Positions 42,700 to 54,964 of a DNA stretch of 64,000 nt are shown piece after piece. Location: assembly GCA_028386065.3 (NCBI GenBank), contig JAKUCV010002721.1:214169-278168 (forward strand), written 5' to 3'. The stretch's first letter is position 1. Each line of letters begins with the position of its first letter. The position numbers were made by a program, and so were the translations under genes. The DNA comes from Turnera subulata. Taxonomy: Eukaryota; Streptophyta; Magnoliopsida; Malpighiales; Passifloraceae. The notes below the pieces were generated by a model, which did not search any database, was not told the DNA's origin, and was given only the letters and a program-made list of their open reading frames with translations.

Positions 42700-44154
42700 C
42701 AAAAGAGTCGAACTTCTAAAGAAATGCTTGACCTTTTGTGTATTGGTGGTTTTAGAGAATATAAAGCACGAATTTTTAAGGTGATGCCAGGAGAAACTTT
42801 CTTTGCCGGCCAAAATTTTATACCTGGTCTTAAAACTTATAAAGTTATTATTCCAATCATAATATTACACCAGGAGAGTTTAGAATCCTTCACAGTTGCG
42901 GCCACAATGGGTGACAATTTGAAAAATAAGCACCATTTCCTCCTTGCTGTTAAAATAAAGACCGGTCAGCGCACTACATAGCTCTGACTTGGTAACAGCA
43001 ATTGTCTATCCTCAACTGTATTGGCCCCCACAGCGACATTTTTTCCTTCTTGCTATTTAATATTTCCCTGATCCTGGTACCCAAGTAGCAAAGGCAACTA
43101 GCTTCCTTCCACAAAATACTTTTCTAGGGCAAACCTCAATCATACAAATTCACTAAAAAATTCCTACTAAATTTTCTTACTCACCACCATAATCAAACGA
43201 CACATTTTCAGGCTATCACACTATATGATTGTGCCACGCGTTTGGGACTTTGGAACAGAAAAGAAAATTCCAACCCTCAATTAGTCGCCGGAGATAAAAC
43301 AACCATGGAGACTGAGAAAACAATAAGCTCAGTTCTCCTAAATTTCCTGCAACATCGAGAGGCAAGAAACCTTTTCCGAAACAAAAGAAAAAAGAAGGGA
43401 GAAACCTTTTGAACAAAGAAAAAAAGAGTAGAACCGAATAACTGCCGCCCAAAGGCCCAAAAGTCAAAGCTTTGCACGTCTTTTTGCTGCCTTACAATTT
43501 TTTCTTAAAAAAGAAAATATAGAATTCTAACTAATTTCATCTAAAAAATATTAAATATTGAAACTAAGGGACATTTTTGTCACAGTAGAACTCAACCACA
43601 AAGGACGGCATAGGTAAGGACTAAGGATTGTATTCAGAGAGACGGAAGATCCACAGTCAAGGGTCTTCCCAAGACTGAAGCCGGCCAATATCACAGAAGC
43701 TGTGGCATTGCTTAAATGTCTCATATTCCTAGTTGTGGCATGTTCATATGTAAAAGAGTAAAGACAATGATGATCCAATTTAAGTCGAGCCACACTCATA
43801 GAAGACTAGGGCGCCAGGTCAATGAGTTCAGCAATATTTACACATCAGCCATCAAGTAGAGCAGTCCAGAATATACATCACAGTAGGGAAGGATTGCAAT
43901 GGAGGCATTGAAGCAAGAAACATAGTAAAAAATGATTTTATTTTTAGTCCGTGCACACATAGTAATAAACATTTGCGAACCTTTAAAAAGATATAAAGAC
44001 CATTTTGGAAGAGGCAAGTGCATGACAAAGAAGCTCTCATCCGTTTGGATGACAGAATATGTTCGCAAGAGTTTGGTTAACCTTTCTACTTAAAAAAAGT
44101 ATTTTTCTAACAAGCACCTCTACAAAAGAGGATCCTAACCCAGTGCTCCCATCA
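42700..44154. other. Gene-free region downstream of NRPB1
   Basis: AT-rich sequence holding the promoter of the 14-1-1-like gene and the NRPB1 3' flank. Open frames here are short and show no family resemblance. Confidence 0.55.
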
Positions 44155-47100
44155 TCACTTTTTGTCTTTGTCGTCCTTGTTATTCCTGTCATCCTTGATG
44201 CTTGTCTGGGGAGTGTACTGGCTGGTCGACGTCGGTGAATACCCTGGTGCACTTGGGGAGTAACCTGCACTTGGACTGCAGGGGAAAAAAAAAAGCAACA
44301 TATATGAGTCGTTATATCTAACAAATCGGGGCAGTCTGAATATCTATATAAAGAACTCCGAACGGTAATTCCAGAATACCTATACTGCAGTGAACTTGGG
44401 CTATAGTCTGGGCTGACACCAGAGTTATATGGGCTGGAGAAAGCAAACAAGAAAAATTTCATAGACAGCTCCAACAGAAACATGAACAATGCAGAACCAT
44501 TCAGGAAAGTAAATGGAACATGGAGTTACCTGCTGGGACTGTATGTTGGGCTTGAAGGGGAATATGATGGAGACGTTGGTGAATATGAAGGTGATGTCGG
44601 ACTGTAACATAAAAAATATCACAAAATTTAGGGGGTAGAAAAAAACCAACAAGAAACCTAAATTAGGTCTACCAACAGCATGGGCACAAATCCAGAGTAT
44701 TCAACTGTACTATCAATGTAAAGAACCTGAAAATTGATTGATGAATCAGTCCATGATCAAGCTTGCATATATTTTCACTTAGCTTACCTATAATTTGGGG
44801 AAGTAGGACTGTACGGACTGGATGGCGAAAGTCTTGGACTGCTAGGTGAGTACGCAAGTGATGGACTGTATTTTGCCGACTGGGGATTGTAACTAGGTGA
44901 GGTTGGACTGTAGCTTGGTGACGTTGGGCTGTAGGAAGGGGATGTTGGACTATAACCAGGCGAAGTGGGGCTATAGGCCGGTGAAGTTGGGCTGTACGAA
45001 GGGGATGTAGGGCTGTACGATGGTGAAGTTGGACTGTATGAAGGCGAAGTTGGACTGTATGAAGGGGATGTGGGGCTGTACGAGGGTGATGTGGGGCTAT
45101 AGGATGGCGATGTAGGACTGTATGCTGGTGAAGTGGGACTGTATGCTGGTGAGGTGGGACTGTACGCTGGTGAAGTGGGACTGTAACTGGGTGATGTGGG
45201 ACTATAGCTTGGTGAGGTGGGACTATAGCTCGGTGAGGTTGGACTGTAGCTCGGTGAGGTGGGGCTATAGCTTGGTGAGGTGGGCGAGTATGATGGACTG
45301 GTGGGAGAATATGCCGGGCTGGTTGGGCTGTAACCAGGAGAACTTGGACTATAATTGGGTGAAGTTGGACTGTAAGCAGGAGATGTGGGGCTGTAACCAG
45401 GAGATGCGGGGCTGTAAACAGGAGATGTTGGGCTGTATCCAGGAGATGCTGGACTAAAGCCATGGCCTGGAGTGAGAGTAGGTGAAAAGGCCATCCCACC
45501 AACATAAGGCGAGAACGAAGCGTCCGCCATGGGAGAAAGGCGAGGATTCGGACTCAGCAAGTAATTTGGAGACATCATGCCCTCGTGATAAGGAGTTCCC
45601 GAGATAGGGGAACGGGCAGGAGTCATACCAAAATCCAGGCCTTCCATGTAACTTGGGAGTTGGAGTTCAATAGCATTCTTCAACATCTCATCATTGAGAT
45701 AAAGAGCACAGCCACCAGTGCCAATTGGTGCAAGTTGACCCAGCATTATGTTTTCAGTGACACCCCTTAAACAATCTGTTTCCGCATAAACTGCAGCATC
45801 AAGGAGAATGTCCACAGTCTCTTCAAATGAGCATCTCATCATTGGCCCTGTATCATTTCGATTGATACCATGACGGGTGATTGCCATCAAGTGCCCACGA
45901 TAAGTCATTGTATCACATAGTATAGCCAGATGCCGGTAATTCACATAGGATCCATCAAAAGATATGACAACCCGTAATTCATCCAGGAGAGCACGACGAA
46001 CAGCCTCGATTCCAAGAACCTCAATGACTTCTATCAAGTGATTGCTAGTTGTCTTTCGGGCATTAACTTTCTCATGACACATGACAGCTAGGAGATTGAC
46101 ACCCTCTGTATCAAGCATCCATTCCTCCTCTGGCTTGAATCCCTCGTGGTCATCAAACTTGCTGATTTTAGAATGTTTAATGAACACTTTGTTGATATCT
46201 GGAATACCACGAAGAGCCATTTCTGTCAGCATGTTACTCTCTATCTTCTTCAGAAAAACATCATCTTCAGCCGACTCGTCATTCAGTTCCCCCTTGGGAG
46301 CTTCATCATTCATGATACGGATACGGAGAATGAGTTTTTCAGCATTGTCATCATTAAATATACAGGTCAAGTCATCATCAAACTCTAGGTTAATTTTCTC
46401 AGCAATGAAAGCCATGCTAAGCTTCTTATCAACCATCATTTCACGATTCAACTCTATCCTAAGCAACCAGGGTGAGATTTTTTCTGGGGCAATCTCTTCA
46501 TCCGGCATTTCATAGTATGACTTCACAAACTCGGCATCCTCATCAATTATAGTACTCATGGGGTCAGGATCATACCACACCTCTGTAGCTTGAGTAACAC
46601 TCCTGAGAGTTGTGTATTCCAAAGCACACTGGACATTCTTTGCCATCTCTTTTGAGCTGTTACAGTCAGGTGTCAAGGCAACAGAAAGAGAAGGCGTTTT
46701 AATCTTTTTAGCAACATTAATAATCTCTCTGAGTCGGGGAACACCAAGAGTAACGTTTTTTGCACTAACACCAGCATAGTGGAAAGTGTTGAGAGTCATC
46801 TGAGTAGCAGGCTCTCCTATGGACTGTGCAGCAACACAGCCGATCATTTCCCCAGGTGCTACTAAAGACTGCAAGAATCTTGATTCAATCTCCCCAATAA
46901 CCCAATCAAATGCTTCACGTGTGAGTCTGTATTCCTCCAGCACCCTTTTACTGGCAAGAGTGCTACGCAACAAAATTCCAAAAAAGAGAGTAGCATTCTT
47001 CTGGGCTTCAACACTCAATGGATCATCACCTGGAACAACCTTCAATCTCTCTTGGAGCTTATCAACAGCTTCAACAGCTTCCACTGGATGAATATCTGAA

Positions 47101-50100
47101 GGCTTGTCCTTTCTTGTACTAACCTTAAACGTCTTCTGTGCATTCCAGATGAGCCTTTTGAGGTTAACAGGCATAGGCCACGAATTATCACCCGTAGTTG
47201 CAATTTCTGTTCCAAGCTGGTATCTGTCAGCTTCCAGTTTCTGAACTTCAGCATCAAACACATCACGCAATTCTCTAATACTTTTCAAATCTTCAACATG
47301 ATCTGGTAACATATACGAGGGATTAAAGTTGTCATTAATTTCATATCTGAAGGTCTTGTCAAATTCTGTTTTCTTCATTTTTAGGGAATCTAGCTTCTGA
47401 GATTCTATCCAGACAGCATCCATGCCATCCTCCCCATAGAGAAACTGGATCACATCACCCAACGAATTTCTAACTGTACCATCATATTTGACCATAATAT
47501 CCTCCATGGCCTTGACCAGTCGCCTCTGGATGTAGCCAGTTTCAGAAGTCTTCACTGCAGTATCAATAAGACCTTCCCTACCACCCATGGCGTGGAAAAA
47601 GAACTCCTGTGGAGTCAACCCTCGCAGGTATGAGTTCTCCACAAACCCACGACTTTCTGGACCGTAGTCATCCTTGGTAAAGTGGGGCAATGTCCGATCA
47701 ATGAATCCATATGGTATGCGCTTACCTTCAACATTTTGCTGCCCCACACAAGCAGTCATCTGTGATATGTTGATGAAACTCCCTTTTGATCCAGCAGTAA
47801 CCATTGCCTTGAGATTATTACTCTCAGATAAACTCTTTTGAGCACTGGATCCAGCATCATCACGAGCCTTATTCAAGACCTGGAAGATGGAAAATATACT
47901 AAGTGCAAGCAATAACCCCAAACCAGAAGAAAATAGGAAACCTATAAGGCATACAGACCTGGTTCACTTTGTTTTCAAACGATTCCATCATTGTTCGCCC
48001 AGGCTCAGGCTCTAAATCTCTGTTTTGGGCTTTGACAATAAGATCTTTCACTGCATTTTTTGCTATTGAGATAGTTTCGTTAATCTTTTCCATGGTTGAT
48101 GCATCAGCAATCGTATCTCCAATACCAATGCTAAAGGCATTTTGCAGAAGCCAATAATTTACAAGCCACTGTGTATGTCCCAAGAATTTGCGAGCTGCAT
48201 CTGGACCAACCTCTTCCCTGCATCCAGGCATAGCCCGCACCAAGTAATAGTGAATTTCATACTTGTAACAAAACAAGATTACCAGCACTAACATGATCTA
48301 TCTCCACTAGCAACTATTTTGGAAGTTGAACTAATGGCATTACCAAAGACAAGAAACACACCCAATTACAAAATTTCGCCTTCTTCATTTCTTTTTCCCA
48401 TACACTATGGAAAAATTAGAAGGTTCTGACAAGAAAGGCTTTATAGGGAAGGTATAAATAAAGATGGAAATGCCAAGAACTTGATGCCACTAAATATAGT
48501 ATAATGGAAATGTTAAACCTTAAAGTTACCAGCTGGATTCCTCAAATGCCAAGATGCAAACCAGAAAACTATGAATCAGCATTTTTCCAATTGAGAAGAC
48601 CCTGAAACTTAAGCAACCACAAGGGAACACATGCATACCAGATGACATGTATCAAACTTCCGGAAGAAGTTCCAAGAGTTTTCTTGCAAAGAGTTCCAGA
48701 AAGTAGCTCTCCTTTTTCTATCCGCACTAAAGTATCACCAGGAGTAATGATGCCCCTTTCTGTATCCACATGCCAGGCGGAGAATCTAATCAGATTAATC
48801 TGCTTTGGTATAATGAGGTTAAAGACTTGTTTTCCAGTCCAAAGCGGGCGTGGCTTCAAGATCGCAGGAGCAGGAACTTTCCCATCAAAATCTTCCCACC
48901 ACATCAAGATATTCATGAAAACATCCTACAATAGCATAATAAAGGTTAGGATTTTTTTTATTTTGGCAATAAAGAAAAGAATTAACAGAACCAAAAACAC
49001 TAATTAATTATCTTATCACCACCTTTTCTATGAATGTATCCCTTTTGGTGATCTTACGGCAACCTAATAGCGTATCCTGAACAATGCCCATTACAGGTCG
49101 ATTCGACTGAGGCGACACAATGCACTTGGGCACCATCATTAGCTCCAACACTTCTGCTCTAGTTTCAAATGATTGGGGAACATGCATATTCATTTCATCG
49201 CCATCAAAATCAGCATTGTACGGTGAAGTAACAGACAAGTTAAGACGGAAAGTTGAGTAAGGCATAATCTTGATTCTGTGGCCCATTATCGACATTTTAT
49301 GAAGACTAGGTTGACGATTAAAGAGCACAAAGTCACCATCATTCAAATGCCGCTCCACCTGCAATCATGATCAAGTTTTAGAAAGGTTACAGACAAGCAG
49401 TTGATGCATGATTCTCCAAAAAACAAAAAAAAAAAGCAGTTGATGCATATCTACTACAACAGCTTAAAACATAGAAAATACCTTGTACCCAAGTTCCAAA
49501 TGATGATCACTACTTTTCTTCAAATAACGAAGATCAAGTCTCTGTCCATCATCTCTTATAATATATTTTGCACCTGTTTTGCCAGGTGGAGGATGTGGCC
49601 CATACTCCACAAGCTCTTTCAACCTGCTCAATAACATATGCGCATAAGAAATCCAGCAATCACAAGGGCAAGGAAACATAGGGGACACTGAAAAAGGTAT
49701 TGACCTTTCAATGTTGTATGGAGTCACAGTTTCTGGATATGTCAGATTTAAAGCAATACTCCACGGTACTCCCAGCTGATCAATGTTAATAGTTGGATCA
49801 GGTGTAATGACTGTACGTGCAGAAAAGTCCACTCGCTTTCCCATCAAATTGCCCCTGATCCGACCTTCCTTTGCCTTGAGCCTGCTACATATAGATTTAA
49901 TGGGTCTGCCAGACCTTTGAGTGGCCTGCACATTAAGAGAAAAACAACTTCTCAGTATAGTAACCACTTCTGCATTTATAACTTACACATGAATTAGCAA
50001 ATTGTCCGTACTCGTGGCTGTCCAGGCAGCTCATTGTCAAAATATGTAGCTACATGGAACTGCAATAACTGTGCAAATTCAGATATGATATGAGCTGGTG

Positions 50101-52024
50101 CACCGCCCCTCTCCTGCCGTCTCAGATTCTCATTGTGTCTAATAATCATCGCTAACTGATGGGTCAAATCATCCTGCAATCAGCATAAACAAGCAGCAAT
50201 GAGGATCGCCCTAATTTGTATCCGCTTTGAAGATGGCACTCAAAAAGAAAAAGACACACACATCAAAAACAACTAACCTTCTATTACCATAAACCAAACA
50301 AAAGAAACAGAAGACACTTGCCTCACTCCTGGAAGAAGTATCCATCATTACAGAGGGTCTCACAGGAGGTGGGGGAATTGGAAGGACTTGCAGAATCATC
50401 CAATCTGGGCGTGCATACTTTGGGTTCAAGCCCAACAACAGGCAGTCCTCATCACTTATCCTTTTCAGAACACTGAGAACCTGTGGGCAATGAAATCAGT
50501 ATTCATGACACATGATGGTCTAATGGTAGAAGATTCAAACTGTAAAAATGAATTACCCTTTCCGCAGTTAGTGTCTGCTTTCTTTCCACAGGTTCAGGCA
50601 TCTGTTCCGAGTCATCTGTCTTCTTTCTTTGCATTTTATACTCTGCAATCATCTTCATCCCTTCAATGGTCAAGTTTGGTTGCTGAGCACCACAGCCACC
50701 GCGACTTTTCTTAACTGGCTCTTCAGTATCTTGACCTTGAACATCAATGTCATCCCCACCCTCACATTTTCTTTTGTTCTTGCAAGCCTCTAGAATTTTT
50801 TTTAACCTATTTTTGGGATTCTTTATTTTCAAGGCTAGTTTGAACTTATGATCTTCCTGCAATTACACATCAAAACCAAGAATGTGACACACAGCCAGCA
50901 TGATGCGAGGACCCATAAGTTAAACAGTTTGAGCAATTCATTCAATTAAGACATCCATTTCTACATAAAAACCTCTAGCCGCACCAACTGCATGCTTAAA
51001 CCACTAGGTTTAGGGAAGCTCCAATGAACGAAGATGCACATTTGTTCGGTGATCAAGATCAAGAGAGTCATTGTTAAAAGACAACACAGTAGCATCCCCT
51101 GTTGGATCATGGTTCAAAAAGAAAAAGAAATTTCCACAAATGTGAAGCATGCATTGCACTAAACTTTGACATTTTCTCCTCCATCAGGTCAGAGCATTCA
51201 CAAGCACTTTCAAATTGGACCTGATATATTGAGTGTGCTTTAGCAGCTTCCGTACCTTTACTCGAACAGTTTCTTCCAGTATTTATGCATCTTAGCACTG
51301 GGTAGATCTCATTACTAAGGTAAGAAACCAGCAAACCCAGCCCACCAAGAATTAATGCATGGGACACATTCACCAGAAAAGAAAAAATGTATACGTAACA
51401 GCACAAGAAAACAAGCGAATTGAGAGCTAAAAATGATTACTCTCAGTACCTCATCGGCCAAAATCTTGGAGCAGTTGAAGCAAACACATCTCATAATACT
51501 CAATACAGTCTTCATAAACCCAATATGGAACATAGGCTTCGCCAACTCCAGGTGCCCAAAATGGCCGGGGCACTCGGCCATGTTCGCTGTACAGGTCTCA
51601 CACTTCAGCTTCCTATCAATAGTACCCAGCCTGGGGTCACTTAAACCGCCTACCTTCGGCTTCCCCCTTTCGGTCGTCTCACCATGCTCAATTTGCACAA
51701 CAGACATTTGTCTCTGCAAACCAGACCAGAATTAGACACCAATCCAAAGACAAACTCCTCCTGAATAATGACACAGACACGCAGCAGCAAAAAAATAACA
51801 AAACTCTCGCTCCGTTTCTGCTTAGTGGAGATGGCTAGTAGCTGCTAAACATATTCTCGTGATCTCTACAAAACCAAACAGAAACGCGAAAACAATAACA
51901 CAGAAGAGAAGAGGAAAGCAATGAGAGAAACGAGAATTACAATCTCGTCGGGACTCAGGATGCCAAATTGGACCATCCGGACTTTGGCGACCTCCGCCGG
52001 AGAATAGGGGAACCGACTATCCAT
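44155..52024 (-). CDS. NRPB1: RNA polymerase II largest subunit (RPB1)
   Basis: Fourteen exons by my reading, coding for roughly 1,840 residues. The start at 52024 gives [20 protein letters not shown], the usual plant N terminus. The clamp zinc site is [17 protein letters not shown] (exon 2). The active-centre loop [12 protein letters not shown], with the three metal-binding Asp, is in the exon at about 49022-49359. The bridge-helix and trigger-loop regions ([40 protein letters not shown]) are in the large exon 44790-47880. The C-terminal domain follows, with about 26 consecutive YSPxSPx heptads in that exon and more degenerate heptads in three small exons (about 44530-44602, 44380-44435, 44155-44277). 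The protein ends with KDDKDKK. It is the catalytic subunit that transcribes mRNA and whose tail is phosphorylated through the transcription cycle. The gene looks intact and is probably the only copy type of its class here. Confidence 0.96.
44865..45465 (-). repeat. NRPB1: Heptad-coding minisatellite of the NRPB1 tail
   Basis: A 21-bp repeat unit coding YSPTSPx in tandem. Serine, threonine and proline codons vary from unit to unit, so the protein is far more uniform than the DNA, as expected from purifying selection. Units ending in Ala, Gly, Asn or Val interrupt the Ser-7 consensus. The repeat also opens long false frames on the other frames and strand. Confidence 0.9.
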
Positions 52025-52137
52025 CGCGATCGGGGAGGAGCAAACCCTAACCCTAGGCGGGATTTAGAAACGGGAAAGTTGAATGTTTTGTTCAAAAGTG
52101 TTCTTGTTTGAATTTTCGTTTCCTATTTAGCTTGACT

Positions 52138-52490
52138 TGTCAGTGACTTAAATTTGTAGCTTGTAACCGTTATCTATGGAGAGAGAGATCGGCTGCGCGG
52201 AGCCTACTTCTCGCTGAGATCTCTCTGAGAGAAGAGAACTCTCGAAACGAATGAATTGCTAGGCCCTTGGGGTCTATTTATAGACAAATCGAGGGAGCCC
52301 TAGGGTACGGCTTATGCTAACGTGCGCCTAGTGCGCATTGGGTGCATCTTAAGTAATATCCACGTATCACTAGCACCGCCTTAGATTGCGTGCTCGATAC
52401 TCGCCGAGTTTCAACCTCTTTCCGCCTTCGTCTTCAGCCCATTGCCCAACTAGGCCAGCTTCCCCATTAAGCCCATCTGATACCAATAAG
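52138..52490 (-). mobile_element. LTR-like retrotransposon remnant in the NRPB1 upstream region
   Basis: Composition and layout are LTR-like on the minus strand. A TATAAATA box (52275-52282) is followed by a CTC/GAG-rich leader. The right edge holds TTGGTATCAGA (minus, about 52478-52488), which resembles a primer-binding site. Exact ends and target duplication are not seen, so the limits are approximate and the identity uncertain. Confidence 0.35.
52275..52282 (-). promoter_or_regulatory. TATAAATA box upstream of NRPB1
   Basis: Minus strand TATAAATA in GTCTATAAATAGACC, about 250 bp before the NRPB1 start codon and in the same orientation. It lies in the LTR-like remnant. Whether NRPB1 uses it is not shown by sequence. 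Confidence 0.45.
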
Positions 52491-52889
52491 GCCGATATCA
52501 CTATTTTCTGTGGCTTTCATGTTTTATTCGCTTGTTCCTTTGTTTCTCAAATTCAAAAGCAAGAAGTTTTTTTAAAAAAAAAATGGAAAAGTTGGTTCCT
52601 TATAAATCCAGAAAAAAAAAAAAACTCGGTCCCTATATCATTGTAAACATATATAAGCTGGAAGAAAAGAAATTATATGTTGTGGCCGAATTTGGTGGAT
52701 GAAGAAACCTACCCTACGTTACTGAATTTTATGCAATCCGTGGCTAATAATTGAAAAGAGAGAAACTATTTACTTATAAAAAATAGGATAAATTAATGGG
52801 ATAGTTTTGAGCCATATTCAGATTTGGACTAATATATATCCAAAAGTTTGAATTTATGTTACAAATTGAATTTCAGACTTGCCCTAAAG

Positions 52890-53515
52890 GTCATATTCCA
52901 GCCCAACTTAGGTGGAAGGCGAAGAAGGTCCCCTTCCAAGGGTTTGAGCCATCAATGGGATATCATTTTGGAAGAGTTAGAATTTTAACCTCGTGTCAGG
53001 ATCTGCTCGGGCCAAGAGACAGTCTTATGTAGACAGTTTTTACAGGGCGTAGGCCTCACAAAATGAAACGGAGTCGTGCAAAGGTTTCCTCGGGCCAGAC
53101 GGAGATTGGCTCTCGAGTGCAAATGCATAAGGGAGCTTGACTACAAGACCCACTCGTCCAGGAGGGACGAAAGTCGGCCTTAGTGATCCGACGGTGCCGA
53201 ATGGAAAGGGTCGTCGCTCAATAGATAAAAGTTACTCTAGGCATAATAGGCTGATCTTCCCAATAGACCATATCGACGGGAAGATTTGGCACTTCGATGT
53301 CATCTCTTTGCCACCTAAGGCAGTAGAATGTTCCAAAGGGTTGGACTGTTCGCCCTTTAAAGTGATATGTGAGCTGGGTTCAGAACGTCGTGAGACAATT
53401 CAGTCCATATTCGGTGTGACCGTTAGAGTATTCGGAGGACTTTTTCCTAGTACGAGAGGACTGGTAAGAACGCACGTCTGGTTCATCAATGATCTATGCC
53501 AACAGTCATAACGAA
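52890..53515 (+). pseudogene. Nuclear copy of mitochondrial 26S rRNA (NUMT fragment)
   Basis: The plus strand reads like the 3' third of plant mitochondrial large-subunit rRNA: AAGTCGGCCTTAGTGATCCG, GATAAAAGTTACTCTAGG, TTCAGAACGTCGTGAGACA and CTAGTACGAGAGGACTGG. The wording around GTATGTTCCAAGGG/GGACTGTTCGCCC and CCATATTCGGTGTG fits the mitochondrial rather than the chloroplast gene. Many positions have C to T or G to A changes, and conserved rRNA positions are altered (for example GGCATAATAGGCTG), so it is non-functional. It includes parts of the peptidyl-transferase region and the sarcin-ricin loop. The left edge is approximate. Confidence 0.85.
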
Positions 53516-53600
53516 TATGCCACTCATCGGTGAATCTTTAATCTGTTTGAAAAAATAAAATAAAAAAGTATACTAAATCATAATCTAAGTGGCTATACAT

Positions 53601-53750
53601 GTTCGTTAACCTTCTTGTTCTTTTGAGAAACCAATATAATAAGATTATCACATGATAAAATTACCAAAATGATGAGTTCGTTAACCTTCTTGTTCTTTTG
53701 AGAAACCAATATAATAAGATTATCACATGATAAATTTTCCAAAATGATGA
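53601..53750. repeat. Tandem duplication, two 75-bp copies
   Basis: Copies at 53601-53675 and 53676-53750, both starting GTTCGTTAACCTTCTTG and ending near CCAAAATGATGA. Only about three differences are seen, all near AAAATTA/AATTTTC, so the duplication is recent. No coding content. Confidence 0.93.
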
Positions 53751-54583
53751 GTAAATGGTCGAGGATTTAAATCCATTCTATAGGTGTTATTCCCCAATTC
53801 CTGCCCTGCCAGTTACCCCTCTGTCTCGAGCAATTTCAACCGTCCGCCCCCGCCCCGAACCCGCCGAAGTCAGAATCACACGGCAGTAGTCCTCACAGAA
53901 GATTGCCATCGCATGATTTTCTCCCCCGGTGCATCCAGCTCCGATATGAATCTGGATCGGCCGCCGGAAACCTCTCATCCTGGCTGACCGGTCATGGCCT
54001 CGGTTTTATACATCCAGACTTTGTAGTGGTTTTTTTTCCAGTAGTCCATTTTGTGTTTTTCCCTGTTCATTTTGTCCGGGATCCTGATCCCTCGTCATGT
54101 ATTATTTTTACTATGTCAAGCAGGTCTCTTGTATAAGATAGAAGTCGACCTGAGCTATCGGCTTCTAATCATGTACCTAGCTCACGTATATTTCTTTAAT
54201 ATACTTCCCGGTTTCGACCTAAAAAAAATAAAAAAAATTAACAAATATAGTAAAAGTGAAAATCATTTAGTTATTAAATATCTTAGTCATCATCAATTGT
54301 GCTTAGTTTTTAGTGATTTATAATTACAGAGTTCGACCCATTTATAAAAATAAATGCAACACCATTAATTGACGCAAAATTAATGGAAAAGCTCTGTCAA
54401 GACAAATCCTCGGTGGCGGTCATAACTGTAAACAGAACCTTCTCCTTCAAAAACACGCGCTTTTGAAATTTCCATTGCATCTTCGTCAACATCGTAAACA
54501 TCAAACAAACAAAAACCTAAACATAAATACCCCAATCCCTCCTGTCCTCCCCCTAACTAAACAATCTTCAAAATAATTAAGCC
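53751..54583. other. Gene-free region upstream of the At4g08330-like gene
   Basis: A GC-richer patch at 53800-54000 is open on both strands but gives no recognisable protein. The rest is AT-rich. A possible TATA element (CATAAATAC) lies near 54519-54528, about 60 bp before the start codon. Confidence 0.5.
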
Positions 54584-54964
54584 ATGGCTTCCATCTACAC
54601 CTGCACCGAGTGCGGCACCAACCTCAACCTGAACACCGTCCACCTCTATCCGGCAGACTTCTACTTCGAGGCGGGCAACAAGGGCACGCTCTCCTTCGCG
54701 GCGATCGACTCCACCAAATTCAGGTTCGAGAAAGAGGACAAGATCAGACCTTTCTTCGAGACCCTGAATTACTGGGGGATCCAGAGGAATAGGACCAAGA
54801 TCAAGTGCAACAGCTGCGGGCGACTCGTCGGTTACGTTTACGATGACGGGCCTCCTATGACCGACAGCCCTGGCCAGTTCCATATGGGGCCTAGCCAGGT
54901 GATCCCTCGAGCACCCAGGTATAGGTTCAAGACCAAGGCTCTTCGGGTCACATCGGAAACTTGA
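54584..54964 (+). CDS. At4g08330-like small CxxC protein
   Basis: Single exon of 126 codons with GC-rich coding use. It begins MASIYTCTECGTNLNLN. Two CxxC pairs, CTEC near residue 7 and CNSC near residue 75, could form a zinc ribbon. Conserved family wording includes HLYPADFYFEAGNKGTLSF, RPFFETLNYWGIQRNRTKI and CGRLVGYVYDDGPP. It resembles the uncharacterised plant protein At4g08330, which databases label chloroplastic, although no clear transit peptide is seen here. Function is unknown. The start ATG lies in a GCC-ATGG context and matches the family N terminus. Confidence 0.85.
   Translation: MASIYTCTECGTNLNLNTVHLYPADFYFEAGNKGTLSFAAIDSTKFRFEKEDKIRPFFETLNYWGIQRNRTKIKCNSCGRLVGYVYDDGPPMTDSPGQFHMGPSQVIPRAPRYRFKTKALRVTSET

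Noticed and set aside
45122..45457. A 111-codon Trp/Asp/Cys-rich frame on plus
   Set aside because: Antisense reading of the same heptad repeat.
44669..45505. A 278-codon His/Pro/Val-rich frame overlapping the NRPB1 tail
   Set aside because: It is the 21-bp heptad repeat read in another frame on the same strand. Its low complexity and lack of splice context show it is not a gene.
53137..53511. A 124-codon open frame
   Set aside because: It lies wholly in the mitochondrial rRNA-derived sequence and has no protein similarity that I can see.
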